A stretch of DNA of 8,701 nucleotides from an uncultured Acinetobacter sp. (GTDB lineage: Bacteria > Pseudomonadota > Gammaproteobacteria > Pseudomonadales > Moraxellaceae): assembly GCA_900766635.1 (NCBI GenBank), contig CAAFWA010000246.1, positions 1 to 8,701 on the forward strand. Reading direction: 5' to 3'. The notes below the pieces were generated by a model, which saw only the letters and a list, made by a program, of their open reading frames with translations, was not told the origin of the DNA and ran no database searches. Made by a program: the position numbers and the translations under genes. Below are positions 1-6,196 of this stretch, piece after piece (the first letter of the stretch is position 1; the number at the start of each line of letters is the position of its first letter).

Positions 1-425
1 AAATTGCCCAGCCAAAAGGCATCTGTATTGATGACACAGAGCCGACTCGTTTAGAACAGCATCCTGATGCTTCGCTTTTAGCACATGCTACTAATGAAGA
101 GGTTGAAGAAATACTGTATTCACATTTGCTGCGCAGTAATTGCCCTGTTACAGGACAACCCGATTGGGGTACGGTGTTTATTCGTTATCAAGGTCAGAAA
201 ATCTGCCATGCAAGCTTGTTGGCCTATATTATTTCTTATCGTCAACACAATGGCTTCCATGAACAGTGTGTAGAGCAAATCTTTGCCGATATTTGGGAAA
301 ATTTACAACCGAATCAACTCATGGTCTATGCCACCTATACACGTCGTGGCGGTTTAGATATCAATCCATGTCGTGTTTCAGATGAAGCATGGTTAGTTGA
401 ACCGATTCGTTTAGCACGTCAGTAA
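1..425 (+). CDS. queF: NADPH-dependent 7-cyano-7-deazaguanine (preQ0) reductase, C-terminal half
   Basis: QueF reduces the nitrile of preQ0 to the amine of preQ1 with NADPH, a cytosolic step in queuosine synthesis for tRNA wobble position 34. The gene enters from the left edge; codons read from base 3 and 140 residues are visible. The motif [12 protein letters not shown] carries the catalytic cysteine (codon 141-143) and the proton-donating aspartate seven residues later (162-164). The substrate-binding His-Glu of NGFHEQC follows (Glu codon 261-263, 40 residues after the Cys), and [11 protein letters not shown] lies near the end. The Cys-Asp and Cys-Glu spacings match the long E. coli-type enzyme (C190, D197, E230), which is about 280 residues, so roughly the first 143 residues, including the NADPH-binding part, lie outside. 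The stop is 20 bases before the next start, suggesting co-transcription. Confidence 0.95.
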   Translation, partial: IAQPKGICIDDTEPTRLEQHPDASLLAHATNEEVEEILYSHLLRSNCPVTGQPDWGTVFIRYQGQKICHASLLAYIISYRQHNGFHEQCVEQIFADIWENLQPNQLMVYATYTRRGGLDINPCRVSDEAWLVEPIRLARQ

Positions 426-445
426 TTGTTATTGAGGTTTTGGCA

Positions 446-1096
446 ATGCCCAAATTTGGCTTCACCCCATCGGGTACGTTATTACATCAGATTCAATACG
501 GCTTGAGAGTGAAAAACTCAGGTGAAGCCTTAGCACCTCTACGATATGAGATTGCTGTACTTTTATATCGTGAGTTAATCGAGGTTTTGCTGCTTGAGCT
601 TGCCAAGCAACTGCCTCACAGTGCGAGCAATGAAACCATTTTAAAATTGGCACAGTATCTTCAGTCACACGTGGAATTGATGCTTAAACCGCTTCAAGAG
701 GAAGTAAGCAATAAAATTGCTAAAGCCACGATTGAATTTTATGGTCATAGTTTATTTAAAGATGCAAATCGACAATACCGTATTGGTTTTGATCTAGATC
801 CACGCTTATCTACAAGTTTAGTGCATCATTTAAACAGTTTAAGCCAAGGTGAGCGTATCTCAAGCGCTGCTTTGGTGGAATATTACCAACAAGCCGCAGA
901 AGCGATAGTGGGTTATTTTTTAACGCAATTTGCCCAAACTTTAGCGTTTGATATGACACAGGCCAAACACTGGGATACTGCGCTAGGTCATCTATTAACC
1001 ATGACTTACCCTGCCCTTGAGAAAATCATTGTTTCTTTGAATCGCAATGAGCTTAAAATCTTGGCTGATCATCACCTATTGCAATTACAGCCTTAA
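446..1096 (+). CDS. Conserved-looking hypothetical protein downstream of queF
   Basis: A 216-residue protein that I cannot assign to a family. I chose ATG 446 because a GAGG Shine-Dalgarno at 434-437 sits 8 bases upstream; an in-frame TTG at 440 would put that site too close. There is no signal peptide and no clear membrane span. The sequence looks almost wholly alpha-helical and is leucine-rich, with helices around residues 28-52, 60-95 and 140-175. It opens with a GFTPSGTLLHQIQYGLR segment and has a mixed loop (FYGHSLFKDANRQYRIGFDLDPR) in the middle, so it is probably cytosolic. It follows queF by 20 bases and is probably in its operon, but proximity alone does not tie it to queuosine synthesis. 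Codon use resembles the neighbours, so I take it as a native gene. Confidence 0.8.
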   Translation: MPKFGFTPSGTLLHQIQYGLRVKNSGEALAPLRYEIAVLLYRELIEVLLLELAKQLPHSASNETILKLAQYLQSHVELMLKPLQEEVSNKIAKATIEFYGHSLFKDANRQYRIGFDLDPRLSTSLVHHLNSLSQGERISSAALVEYYQQAAEAIVGYFLTQFAQTLAFDMTQAKHWDTALGHLLTMTYPALEKIIVSLNRNELKILADHHLLQLQP

Positions 1097-1112
1097 ATAT
1101 TAATGGCTGTTT
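1087..1112 (+). terminator. Weak hairpin at the end of the queF operon
   Basis: ACAGCC (1087-1092) and GGCTGT (1105-1110) can form a 6-bp stem with a 12-base AT-rich loop that overlaps the stop codon of the preceding gene. Only a short T stretch follows, so it is a poor intrinsic terminator. It may be a processing or stabilising hairpin instead. Confidence 0.25.
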
Positions 1113-1137
1113 AATGTGATGCAAAACTCAAACTACT

Positions 1138-1167
1138 AGCATGCGCTTTTTTAAATCAGCGTATGCT
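1138..1167. repeat. Inverted repeat, 9-bp arms with one G-U pair
   Basis: AGCATGCGC (1138-1146) and GCGTATGCT (1159-1167) flank a 12-base loop starting with six T. As RNA it would be a fairly stable hairpin. A moderately T-rich tail follows (1168-1182), so it could act as a poor terminator of the queF operon on the plus strand. Confidence 0.4.
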
Positions 1168-1187
1168 TGCTTATCTTGTCTTCATGA

Positions 1188-1217
1188 TTCATCTGATTCA
1201 TACCAACAAGCTATAAT
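1188..1217 (+). promoter_or_regulatory. Candidate mltB promoter
   Basis: A consensus TATAAT lies at 1212-1217, with only a poor -35 match (TTCATC, 1188-1193) 18 bases before it. Transcription would begin near 1224 and give mltB a leader of about 200 nt containing the inverted repeats at 1251-1292 and 1381-1402. A second option is an extended -10 (TG then C, then TATGTT, 1336-1344) with TTGCTC at 1314-1319. Neither is strong. Confidence 0.3.
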
Positions 1218-1250
1218 TTTCGTCTATAGATTTGATTTTTATTTCTTTTT

Positions 1251-1292
1251 AAATCACGTAAAATGCAGATTGATCTTCACTCTACGTGATTT
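1251..1292. repeat. Perfect 10-bp inverted repeat upstream of mltB
   Basis: AAATCACGTA (1251-1260) and TACGTGATTT (1283-1292) are exact reverse complements separated by 22 bases, with centres 32 bp apart (about three helical turns). They could be paired half-sites for a DNA-binding protein or a hairpin in the mltB leader. Confidence 0.5.
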
Positions 1293-1380
1293 TGTAAGCT
1301 TTTGTAGCAATGTTTGCTCTGCGCATAGGGTACGATGCTATGTTAGCCCTGCAATCGATTTCCTATGTCGCCTTATGTTG

Positions 1381-1402
1381 AGATACTGCTTGAGCTGTAT
1401 CT
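1381..1402. repeat. 22-base imperfect palindrome just upstream of mltB
   Basis: Arms AGATAC (1381-1386) and GTATCT (1397-1402) enclose a second matched triplet (GCT/AGC), giving 9 of 11 complementary positions around one centre. It ends 24 bases before the mltB start, so it could be an operator or, as mRNA, a hairpin near the ribosome site. Confidence 0.45.
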
Positions 1403-1426
1403 AACAGTCAGTTTTTGGACTTTAAC

Positions 1427-2431
1427 ATGACGTTAAAACTTCTTTTCAATAAAAAATTACAACATCTCTCTTTGATTACTGCTGCGCTTTTAGGCAGCAC
1501 ATGGAGCAATGCCAACGATTTCGCAATGCATCCTGACTATGCAGCTTTTAAATACAAGACCATGCAAACGTATGGTTTGACAGAACAACAAATTGATCTT
1601 GCGATGAGCGGTTCGCGTAATCGCCCCAATATTATTGAAATTATGAACCGCCCGGGTGAAAGTAAACCGTGGTATAGCTATAAAACTAACTTTTTAGCAG
1701 AAAGTACCATTCAACGAGGGGTGCGCTTTAAACAACAATATGCAGATACGCTGAACCGTGCAGAACAACAATTTGGTGTACCACAATCGATTATTTTGGG
1801 TATTTTAGGCGTCGAAACTGGTTATGGTGCCAATAAAGGCGATTTAATGACCCGTGATGCTCTTGCTACTTTGGGCTTTGGTTATCCACGTCGTGCTGCG
1901 TATTTCCAAGATGAATTGGCAGCTTTAATTCAATTTAGCTATCAAGAAGGGATTGCGGCAAGCTCGGTGCAAGGCTCTTACGCTGGTGCGATTGGTTATC
2001 CGCAATTTATGCCAAGTAATATTCCAAAATTTGGTGTGGATTACGACGGTAACGGTCATATTGATTTGCGTAACTCTGCTGTCGATTCAATTGGTTCGAT
2101 TGCTAATTATTTGGCCCAACATGGTTGGCAGCGTAACCAACCGATTGCTTTTGCAGCGCGCTATACAGGCCCAAATGCAAGCCAAGTGATTGCTAAAGAT
2201 TTAACCCAACCTACCCCTTATGGTGTGCTTCAACAACAAGGGATCATGCCTTTAAATCCTTTAGTGCGTATTGATGCTTTAGATTTAGTCAATGTCATTG
2301 AATTACAGGAAAATTATGGGCCAAGTTATTATATTACTTACCCAAACTTTCAAGTGATTACCACCTATAACAAAAGCCGCATGTATGCCACAGCGGTATG
2401 GAAATTAGGGGTAGAAGTTGCCAACCGATAG
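1427..2431 (+). CDS. mltB: Lytic murein transglycosylase B (GH103 family), secreted
   Basis: MltB-type enzymes cleave the MurNAc-GlcNAc bond of peptidoglycan non-hydrolytically in the periplasm, leaving 1,6-anhydroMurNAc ends. ATG 1427 is the likely start, with GGA at 1417-1419 seven bases upstream; an in-frame TTG at 1415 overlaps that site. The 334-residue product starts with a signal peptide (KK at 9-10, hydrophobic 14-24, likely cleavage after SNA at 27-29). The catalytic glutamate is Glu130 in GILGVETGYG, matching Glu162 of E. coli MltB. It is followed by DALATLGFGYPRRAAYFQDEL and by GSYAGAIGYPQFMPS (183-197). The DYDGNGHID loop (205-213) corresponds to the EF-hand-like calcium site of E. 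coli Slt35. Unlike E. coli MltB there is no lipobox cysteine, so a soluble periplasmic form is expected. Some databases may label it simply as a murein transglycosylase of this family. Confidence 0.93.
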   Translation: MTLKLLFNKKLQHLSLITAALLGSTWSNANDFAMHPDYAAFKYKTMQTYGLTEQQIDLAMSGSRNRPNIIEIMNRPGESKPWYSYKTNFLAESTIQRGVRFKQQYADTLNRAEQQFGVPQSIILGILGVETGYGANKGDLMTRDALATLGFGYPRRAAYFQDELAALIQFSYQEGIAASSVQGSYAGAIGYPQFMPSNIPKFGVDYDGNGHIDLRNSAVDSIGSIANYLAQHGWQRNQPIAFAARYTGPNASQVIAKDLTQPTPYGVLQQQGIMPLNPLVRIDALDLVNVIELQENYGPSYYITYPNFQVITTYNKSRMYATAVWKLGVEVANR

Positions 2432-2482
2432 GTCACAATTTCAATTCAAAGTAAAAAAGTCAAGATTTTTTTTATATTAAAA

Positions 2483-2543
2483 GATCAATAAATAGGCATT
2501 TTAAATATATTGTTACAATATTGTCTATTTATTGATCAATAAA
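2483..2543. repeat. Nested inverted and direct repeats between mltB and rlpA
   Basis: GATCAATAAATAG (2483-2495) and CTATTTATTGATC (2525-2537) are perfect 13-bp inverted repeats. In RNA the stem could grow by three further pairs including one G-U. Inside the loop lies a second dyad, ATATTGT/ACAATAT (2507-2521, single central T). The right arm runs into TTGATCAA (2532-2539), so GATCAATAAA also occurs as a direct repeat (2483-2492 and 2534-2543, 51 bp apart). The low GC content and missing T tract argue against a normal terminator; an operator array or leader structure fits better. Confidence 0.6.
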
Positions 2544-2702
2544 ACAGCTTTTTAGTAATTTTTGCCATTATTTTAGTATCAAAGCTAGACACTCTACTCG
2601 CCTCGTGAATATTATCGTTTCCGTCAAATGTAGTTGCAAACATGAATTTATCAAAAGCTTTGCCCGCCTCTACACTGGCAATTTTTTGATATAGGAGTTT
2701 TT

Positions 2703-3314
2703 ATGCATTCATCGATTAAATATATTTTAGCCTTAAGTAGTATCTTCGTCCTGAGTCAGTCACAAGCCGATATGGTGCAATCTTCTTCTTTAAAGCATGA
2801 TCAAGATACCACTCGCCTTGCAGCCCGTGTCCTCAATAAAGAAGCTCAAGACTTCAACCAACACTTTTCTAATTTAAATAGTCTTTCAATCACTGAACGT
2901 TCTGCCGACCAAGTTCGTCGTCAAACCATTGCTGCGAAAATTGAAATTCCAGCTGAAGAGCCTTCAGTGATTGAAAAACTCAATACTGTTGCATCAAACA
3001 CAGTACGTAAGTTTAGCCAAACTGGTATGGCTTCTTGGTATGGTCGTCAATTTCATGGCCGTAAAACTGCAAGCGGTGAAACTTTCGACATGAACGGCTT
3101 AACAGCTGCACACCGTAGCTTGCCCCTTAACTGTTATATTCGTGTGACCAATAAAACCAATGGTAAGAGCGTTGTGGTAAAAGTCAACGATCGTGGCCCA
3201 TTCCATGGCAATCGCGTCCTTGATCTCTCTTATGGTGCAGCCAAACAGCTCGGTATTACCAACGCAGGTACAGCAAAAGTGAGTATTGAACGAGTGGCTG
3301 GTCCTAACTCCTAA
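2703..3314 (+). CDS. rlpA: RlpA family septal ring lytic transglycosylase, DPBB domain only
   Basis: RlpA enzymes are double-psi beta-barrel lytic transglycosylases; the P. aeruginosa enzyme cuts glycan strands stripped of stem peptides and helps daughter-cell separation. The start has a good AGGAG at 2693-2697, five bases upstream. The 203-residue protein begins with a signal peptide ending near SQSQA (19-23). A linker of about 80 residues follows, then the DPBB domain from GMASWYGRQFHGRKTASGE (about 107) to the C terminus. Glu126, His137 and Asp163 (in VNDRGPF) show the same 11- and 26-residue spacing as E120, H131 and D157 of P. aeruginosa RlpA, so it should be active. There is no lipobox cysteine despite the 'rare lipoprotein' name, and the chain ends right after the barrel, so the septum-targeting SPOR domain is missing. 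A strong terminator follows. Confidence 0.93.
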   Translation: MHSSIKYILALSSIFVLSQSQADMVQSSSLKHDQDTTRLAARVLNKEAQDFNQHFSNLNSLSITERSADQVRRQTIAAKIEIPAEEPSVIEKLNTVASNTVRKFSQTGMASWYGRQFHGRKTASGETFDMNGLTAAHRSLPLNCYIRVTNKTNGKSVVVKVNDRGPFHGNRVLDLSYGAAKQLGITNAGTAKVSIERVAGPNS

Positions 3315-3337
3315 ATCACCCCACTACATTTGACGTT

Positions 3338-3364
3338 AAAGCCACATTGATTGTGGCTTTTTTA
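3338..3364 (+). terminator. Intrinsic terminator after rlpA
   Basis: AAAGCCACA (3338-3346) pairs with TGTGGCTTT (3352-3360) around a TTGAT loop and is followed by a T-rich tail. It lies 24 bases after the rlpA stop, so rlpA is the last gene of its transcript. Confidence 0.88.
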
Positions 3365-3405
3365 TTGGTGTATTTAAAACCATCAGCAGCCTTGTATAGG
3401 CTAAT

Positions 3406-3535
3406 TTGATCAAAAATGGTCTCTCTGTATACCTTAATGCTTCATCAGCTGATCATGAGCGAATTAAGCCCTGTAAAGCGCAAGTAAAGTGAATCGTCTA
3501 TTTTTACTGTGTTTTATAACAAAATCCTCTATAGT
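3406..3535 (+). promoter_or_regulatory. Region holding candidate promoters for the acidic hypothetical gene
   Basis: Two weak options are visible. TTGATC (3406-3411), 16 bases from TATACC (3428-3433), would give a leader of about 125 nt. TATAGT (3530-3535) has no good -35 at the normal distance and would start transcription near 3542, only about 20 bases before the ATG. The first -35 lies inside the palindrome TTGATCAA (3406-3413), a motif also present at 2532-2539. Confidence 0.3.
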
Positions 3536-3564
3536 AAAGTCTGTATCCTCTCCCCTGTTGTGTT

Positions 3565-4194
3565 ATGCACGAAAGTCAACTGTTACGTGATTTACTGATT
3601 TATATTTTCCCAAAACTTAAACCACACGATTTTCCCGATATTGAGCTTGAACAAAGTGCTGATGCTTGGTTTGACATGTGGCTCAACCACCATGCTCAAG
3701 CACATGAATATGTGATTGACTGCGATTATCAGGATTGGGCCAATTGCTTTGATTTAAAACTCAACTTTCTAGATGTCATTAAAAAGCCCATTCCTATTGA
3801 TTCGACCTTAGATCAAATTTATGAATTTTTTGAGCAATTTGAAGTCGAGGAGTTAGACACTGAAGAAATTGATGTAGATCATGAAGAAACATGGCATGTA
3901 GATGAAGAGTTCTTTGAACCTGAGTCTTATTATTTTGAGCCCAATGATGATGTGCTTGAGCCAACAATTGTCATTGTAGAGAATTTACTCAATTGCATTT
4001 TAAGCTACGGGTTTGATGTCGTGGCGATTATGCATCCGTATAAATTTCAAATGATTTTAAGCCAAGGTAAAGCCAATGCCTTAAATGATTTAGGTCTAGT
4101 GCTTGCAGAGGCGTATGCACCTGAACAGGTACGTGTGTTTTTAAGTGACAATTATAGTCATCATCAGTTTGCGCATTTAATTGGCAAACTCTAA
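3565..4194 (+). CDS. Acidic hypothetical protein
   Basis: A 209-residue protein that I do not recognise. It has three visible parts. An N-terminal region (1-75) is rich in aromatic and acidic residues. A very acidic stretch (about 83-132) has some 22 Asp/Glu and runs of EE. A C-terminal region (133-209) has the look of a small mixed alpha/beta domain (TIVIVENLLNCILSYGFDVVAIMH, then VRVFLSDNYSHHQFAHLIGKL). There is no signal peptide or membrane span, so it is probably cytosolic. Only a pyrimidine-rich run (CCTCTCCCC, 3547-3555) precedes the ATG, with no Shine-Dalgarno, so translation may be weak or use an unusual initiation route. Its own terminator region separates it from tsf, and rlpA is cut off by a strong terminator, so it appears to be a single-gene unit. 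The unbroken length and codon use typical of its neighbours support a real gene. Confidence 0.75.
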   Translation: MHESQLLRDLLIYIFPKLKPHDFPDIELEQSADAWFDMWLNHHAQAHEYVIDCDYQDWANCFDLKLNFLDVIKKPIPIDSTLDQIYEFFEQFEVEELDTEEIDVDHEETWHVDEEFFEPESYYFEPNDDVLEPTIVIVENLLNCILSYGFDVVAIMHPYKFQMILSQGKANALNDLGLVLAEAYAPEQVRVFLSDNYSHHQFAHLIGKL

Positions 4195-4200
4195 AACAAT

Positions 4201-4230
4201 AAAAAAGCTCCACAATGTGGAGCTTTTTTT
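4201..4230. terminator. Bidirectional terminator between the acidic gene and tsf
   Basis: A near-perfect palindrome: AAAAAAGCTCCACA (4201-4214) and TGTGGAGCTTTTTT (4216-4229). The A tract on one side and T tract on the other allow it to end both the plus-strand gene (stop at 4194) and the minus-strand rpsB-tsf transcript (stop at 4252). Confidence 0.93.
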
Positions 4231-4251
4231 AACTTTTACCGAGGGTAAAAA

Positions 4252-5133
4252 TTATTGCGCAGCAGCAGCAGCTTGAGCAGCAGCAACTTCGTCAGCGAAG
4301 CTCATTTCTGCTTTCTTCTCAATACCTTCACCCACTTCGAAGCGAACGAATTGAGTTACAGTTGTAGCTGTTGATTTAAGAATGTCAGCAACTTTCTTGT
4401 CGTTGTCGATCACGTACATTTGGTTTACAAGCACAACTTCGTTGAGGTATTTCTGAACTGAACCAGTGACCATTTTTTCAACGATGTTTGCAGGCTTACC
4501 AGATTCAATTGCTTTAGCTTCAGCAATTTCTTTCTCTTTCGCGATAAGATCAGCAGATACGTCAGCTTCAGTTACAGCAACAGGGTTGAACGCAGCAACG
4601 TGCATTGCAATACCTTTACCAGTTGCAACGTCACCTTCGTAAGCTACAACAACACCGATTTTTAAACCGTGTTTGTAAACAGCAAGGTTTGCACCTTCAA
4701 CAATTTGTGCACGACGAACTTGGATGTTTTCACCGATTTTTTGAACAAGAGCAATACGCGCTTCTTCAACAGTTACGCCATCTTCAAGTTTAAGTTCAGC
4801 GATTTGAGCTGCGTCAGTTACGCCAGCTGCAAGTGCAGCAGCAGCAACTTTAGCTGAGAAGCCAGCAAAGTTTTCGTCTTTAGCAACGAAGTCAGTTTGG
4901 CAGTTTACTTCTAAAAGAAGTGCTTTGTTGCCATCTTGAGCAATCGTGATTGCGCCGTCAGCTGCGATGTTACCCGCTTTTTTAGCTGCTTTTGCTTGAC
5001 CTGATTTACGAAGGTTGTCAATTGCAAGCTCGATGTCGCCACCCGCTTCAGTTAACGCTTTTTTGCATTCCATCATTGCTAGGCCAGTACGGTCACGCAA
5101 TTCTTTTACCATGCTTGCTGTAATTGCAGTCAT
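4252..5133 (-). CDS. tsf: Translation elongation factor Ts
   Basis: EF-Ts is the cytosolic exchange factor that releases GDP from EF-Tu so that it can rebind GTP and aminoacyl-tRNA. The 293-residue product has the N-terminal UBA-like region (about 5-55, with [19 protein letters not shown]) and the [10 protein letters not shown] motif (80-89), whose Asp-Phe pair acts on the magnesium site of EF-Tu. The two core domains contain [16 protein letters not shown], and the chain ends with a dimerisation-type region and an alanine-rich tail ([10 protein letters not shown]) encoded by GCA/GCT-type repeats. The length is usual for gammaproteobacteria. A clean AGGAGA (5139-5144 on the minus strand) lies five bases before the ATG. 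It is the second gene of the rpsB-tsf operon, 142 bases after rpsB, and ends at a shared two-way terminator. Confidence 0.98.
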   Translation of the reverse strand: MTAITASMVKELRDRTGLAMMECKKALTEAGGDIELAIDNLRKSGQAKAAKKAGNIAADGAITIAQDGNKALLLEVNCQTDFVAKDENFAGFSAKVAAAALAAGVTDAAQIAELKLEDGVTVEEARIALVQKIGENIQVRRAQIVEGANLAVYKHGLKIGVVVAYEGDVATGKGIAMHVAAFNPVAVTEADVSADLIAKEKEIAEAKAIESGKPANIVEKMVTGSVQKYLNEVVLVNQMYVIDNDKKVADILKSTATTVTQFVRFEVGEGIEKKAEMSFADEVAAAQAAAAAQ

Positions 5134-5181
5134 GTGAATCTCCTAAATTCGGTAGAAAATGAATTCTTTTTAGAACAGAAA

Positions 5182-5207
5182 CGGCCCAGAGGTTGTCTCA
5201 TGGGCCG
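5182..5207 (-). terminator. Hairpin in the rpsB-tsf intergenic region, possible attenuator
   Basis: Read on the minus strand, CGGCCCA and TGGGCCG form a 7-bp GC-rich stem with a 12-base loop, followed by GTTTCTGTTCT. The tail is too interrupted for full termination, so it may be a partial terminator lowering tsf relative to rpsB, or a processing or stability hairpin. It is the only GC-rich structure in this spacer. Confidence 0.5.
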
Positions 5208-5275
5208 CCTGCATACATAACGCTTACTATGCCACCATCACATGTCGCAAAAATGACAAGCTCGCGTCAAACGCA

Positions 5276-6022
5276 TTAAGCCTCAGAAGCTGGAGCTTCT
5301 TCGCCTTTCGCTTGTGCATTTGCTTGTGATTGAGCGTATTCTTTACCAGCAATAATCGCGTCAGCCATAGCAGAAGCATAAAGAGTCACTGCACGGATCG
5401 CATCGTCGTTACCCGGAATCACGTAGTCTACGTTGTCTGGGTTAGAGTTTGTATCAACGATACCGATTACAGGAATACCTAAGTTTTTAGCTTCTTTAAT
5501 TGCAATTGCTTCGTGATCAACGTCGATTACGAATAATGCGTCAGGTAAACCACCCATGTTTTTCACGCCGCCTAAAGCACGCTCAAGTTTTTCCATCTCA
5601 CGAGTACGCTCTAAAGCTTCACGTTTAGTCAGCTTCTCGAAAGTACCGTCTTGAGATTGAGTTTGAAGGTCTTTTAAACGGTTGATAGATTGACGTAAAG
5701 TTTTCCAGTTCGTCAACATACCACCTAACCAACGGTGATCAACGTATGGTTGACCAGCGCGTTGCGCTTGTTCACGAATGATTGCAGAAGCAGCACGTTT
5801 TGTACCAACGAACAAAACTTTGTTCTTTTTGCTTGCTAAGTTGTTAGCGAAGTTTAAAGCATCATTTAACGCAGGAACAGTGTGCTCAAGGTTGATGATG
5901 TGAATTTTGTTACGCGCGCCGAAGATGTATTCGCGCATTTTTGGGTTCCAAAAACGTGTTTGGTGACCGAAGTGTGCGCCTGCTTGAAGAAGGTCGCGCA
6001 TGCTTACGTTGTAATCTGCCAT
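5276..6022 (-). CDS. rpsB: 30S ribosomal protein S2
   Basis: S2 binds late to the 30S subunit, at the head-body junction near S1, and in Gammaproteobacteria also represses its own operon through the mRNA leader. The 248-residue product carries both family signatures: [14 protein letters not shown] (8-21) at the start, and the stretch from [19 protein letters not shown] through [15 protein letters not shown] in the C-terminal half. [12 protein letters not shown] lies between them, and the C-terminal tail is short and rich in Ala, Gln and Glu. The start is supported by AAGGT (6031-6035, minus strand), eight bases upstream. It is the first gene of the rpsB-tsf operon and diverges from map. Its codon choice is strongly biased, as expected for a highly expressed ribosomal gene. 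Confidence 0.98.
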   Translation of the reverse strand: MADYNVSMRDLLQAGAHFGHQTRFWNPKMREYIFGARNKIHIINLEHTVPALNDALNFANNLASKKNKVLFVGTKRAASAIIREQAQRAGQPYVDHRWLGGMLTNWKTLRQSINRLKDLQTQSQDGTFEKLTKREALERTREMEKLERALGGVKNMGGLPDALFVIDVDHEAIAIKEAKNLGIPVIGIVDTNSNPDNVDYVIPGNDDAIRAVTLYASAMADAIIAGKEYAQSQANAQAKGEEAPASEA

Positions 6023-6180
6023 TTTCTTTTACCTTAAAGATTTGGGTTAGGCCTCCATATATCCGCATTCTCCACCTTTGCAGGCACCCAGAGAAATGTG
6101 TCGATATATGTGCGGATTTTAATGCCCCATCGCACAAAGCCCGTGAAATATATTCACGAAAAAGCATTTGATAAAATGGG
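6023..6180 (-). promoter_or_regulatory. rpsB mRNA leader with possible S2 autoregulatory structure
   Basis: The predicted rpsB transcript has about 158 nt before its ATG. A perfect hairpin, CGTGAA/TTCACG with a TATAT loop, lies at 6142-6158. Downstream, two 7-8 bp pairings compete or could form a pseudoknot: ATCCGCA (6117-6111) with TGCGGAT (6067-6061), and CATATATC (6110-6103) with GATATATG (6063-6056). They share three bases. Between the arms is a small GCCT/AGGT hairpin with a GCAA tetraloop. S2 control of rpsB-tsf through a structured leader is known in gammaproteobacteria; that this leader works the same way is inference. Confidence 0.6.
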
Positions 6181-6196
6181 CGGCTATTTATACCAT
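6168..6196 (+). promoter_or_regulatory. Candidate map promoter
   Basis: TTGATA (6168-6173), 17 bases from TACCAT (6191-6196), would start transcription near 6203 and leave a leader of about 29 nt. An alternative -10, TATAAA (6204-6209), has no matching -35. The chosen site overlaps the divergent rpsB promoter. Confidence 0.45.

Larger units (their letters stand above)
1097..1426. other. Non-coding region between the queF operon and mltB, rich in dyads
   Basis: About 330 bases with no convincing gene. Besides the weak hairpin at its left end it holds three further dyads: 1138-1167 (AGCATGCGC/GCGTATGCT, nine pairs with one G-U), 1251-1292 (perfect 10-bp arms) and 1381-1402 (imperfect 22-base palindrome). 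A TATAAT at 1212-1217 is a possible -10 box. An 87-codon open frame exists at 1141-1404, but it has no ribosome site and runs through the dyads, so I leave it out. The stretch could be a long mltB leader, an operator region, or host a small RNA; the sequence does not decide between these. Confidence 0.5.

Noticed and set aside
1141..1404. An 87-codon plus-strand open frame in the spacer before mltB
   Set aside because: No ribosome site, odd composition rich in Cys, Phe and Ser, and it runs through several inverted repeats that better explain the stretch as non-coding.
2461..2480. T run after mltB as an intrinsic terminator
   Set aside because: No stable hairpin directly precedes the T run, so I do not call a terminator here.
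4255..4290. CAG-type trinucleotide repeat at the 3' end of tsf as a possible phase-variable tract
   Set aside because: The repeats are short and interrupted, keep frame by threes, and just encode the alanine-rich tail common in EF-Ts of this group.
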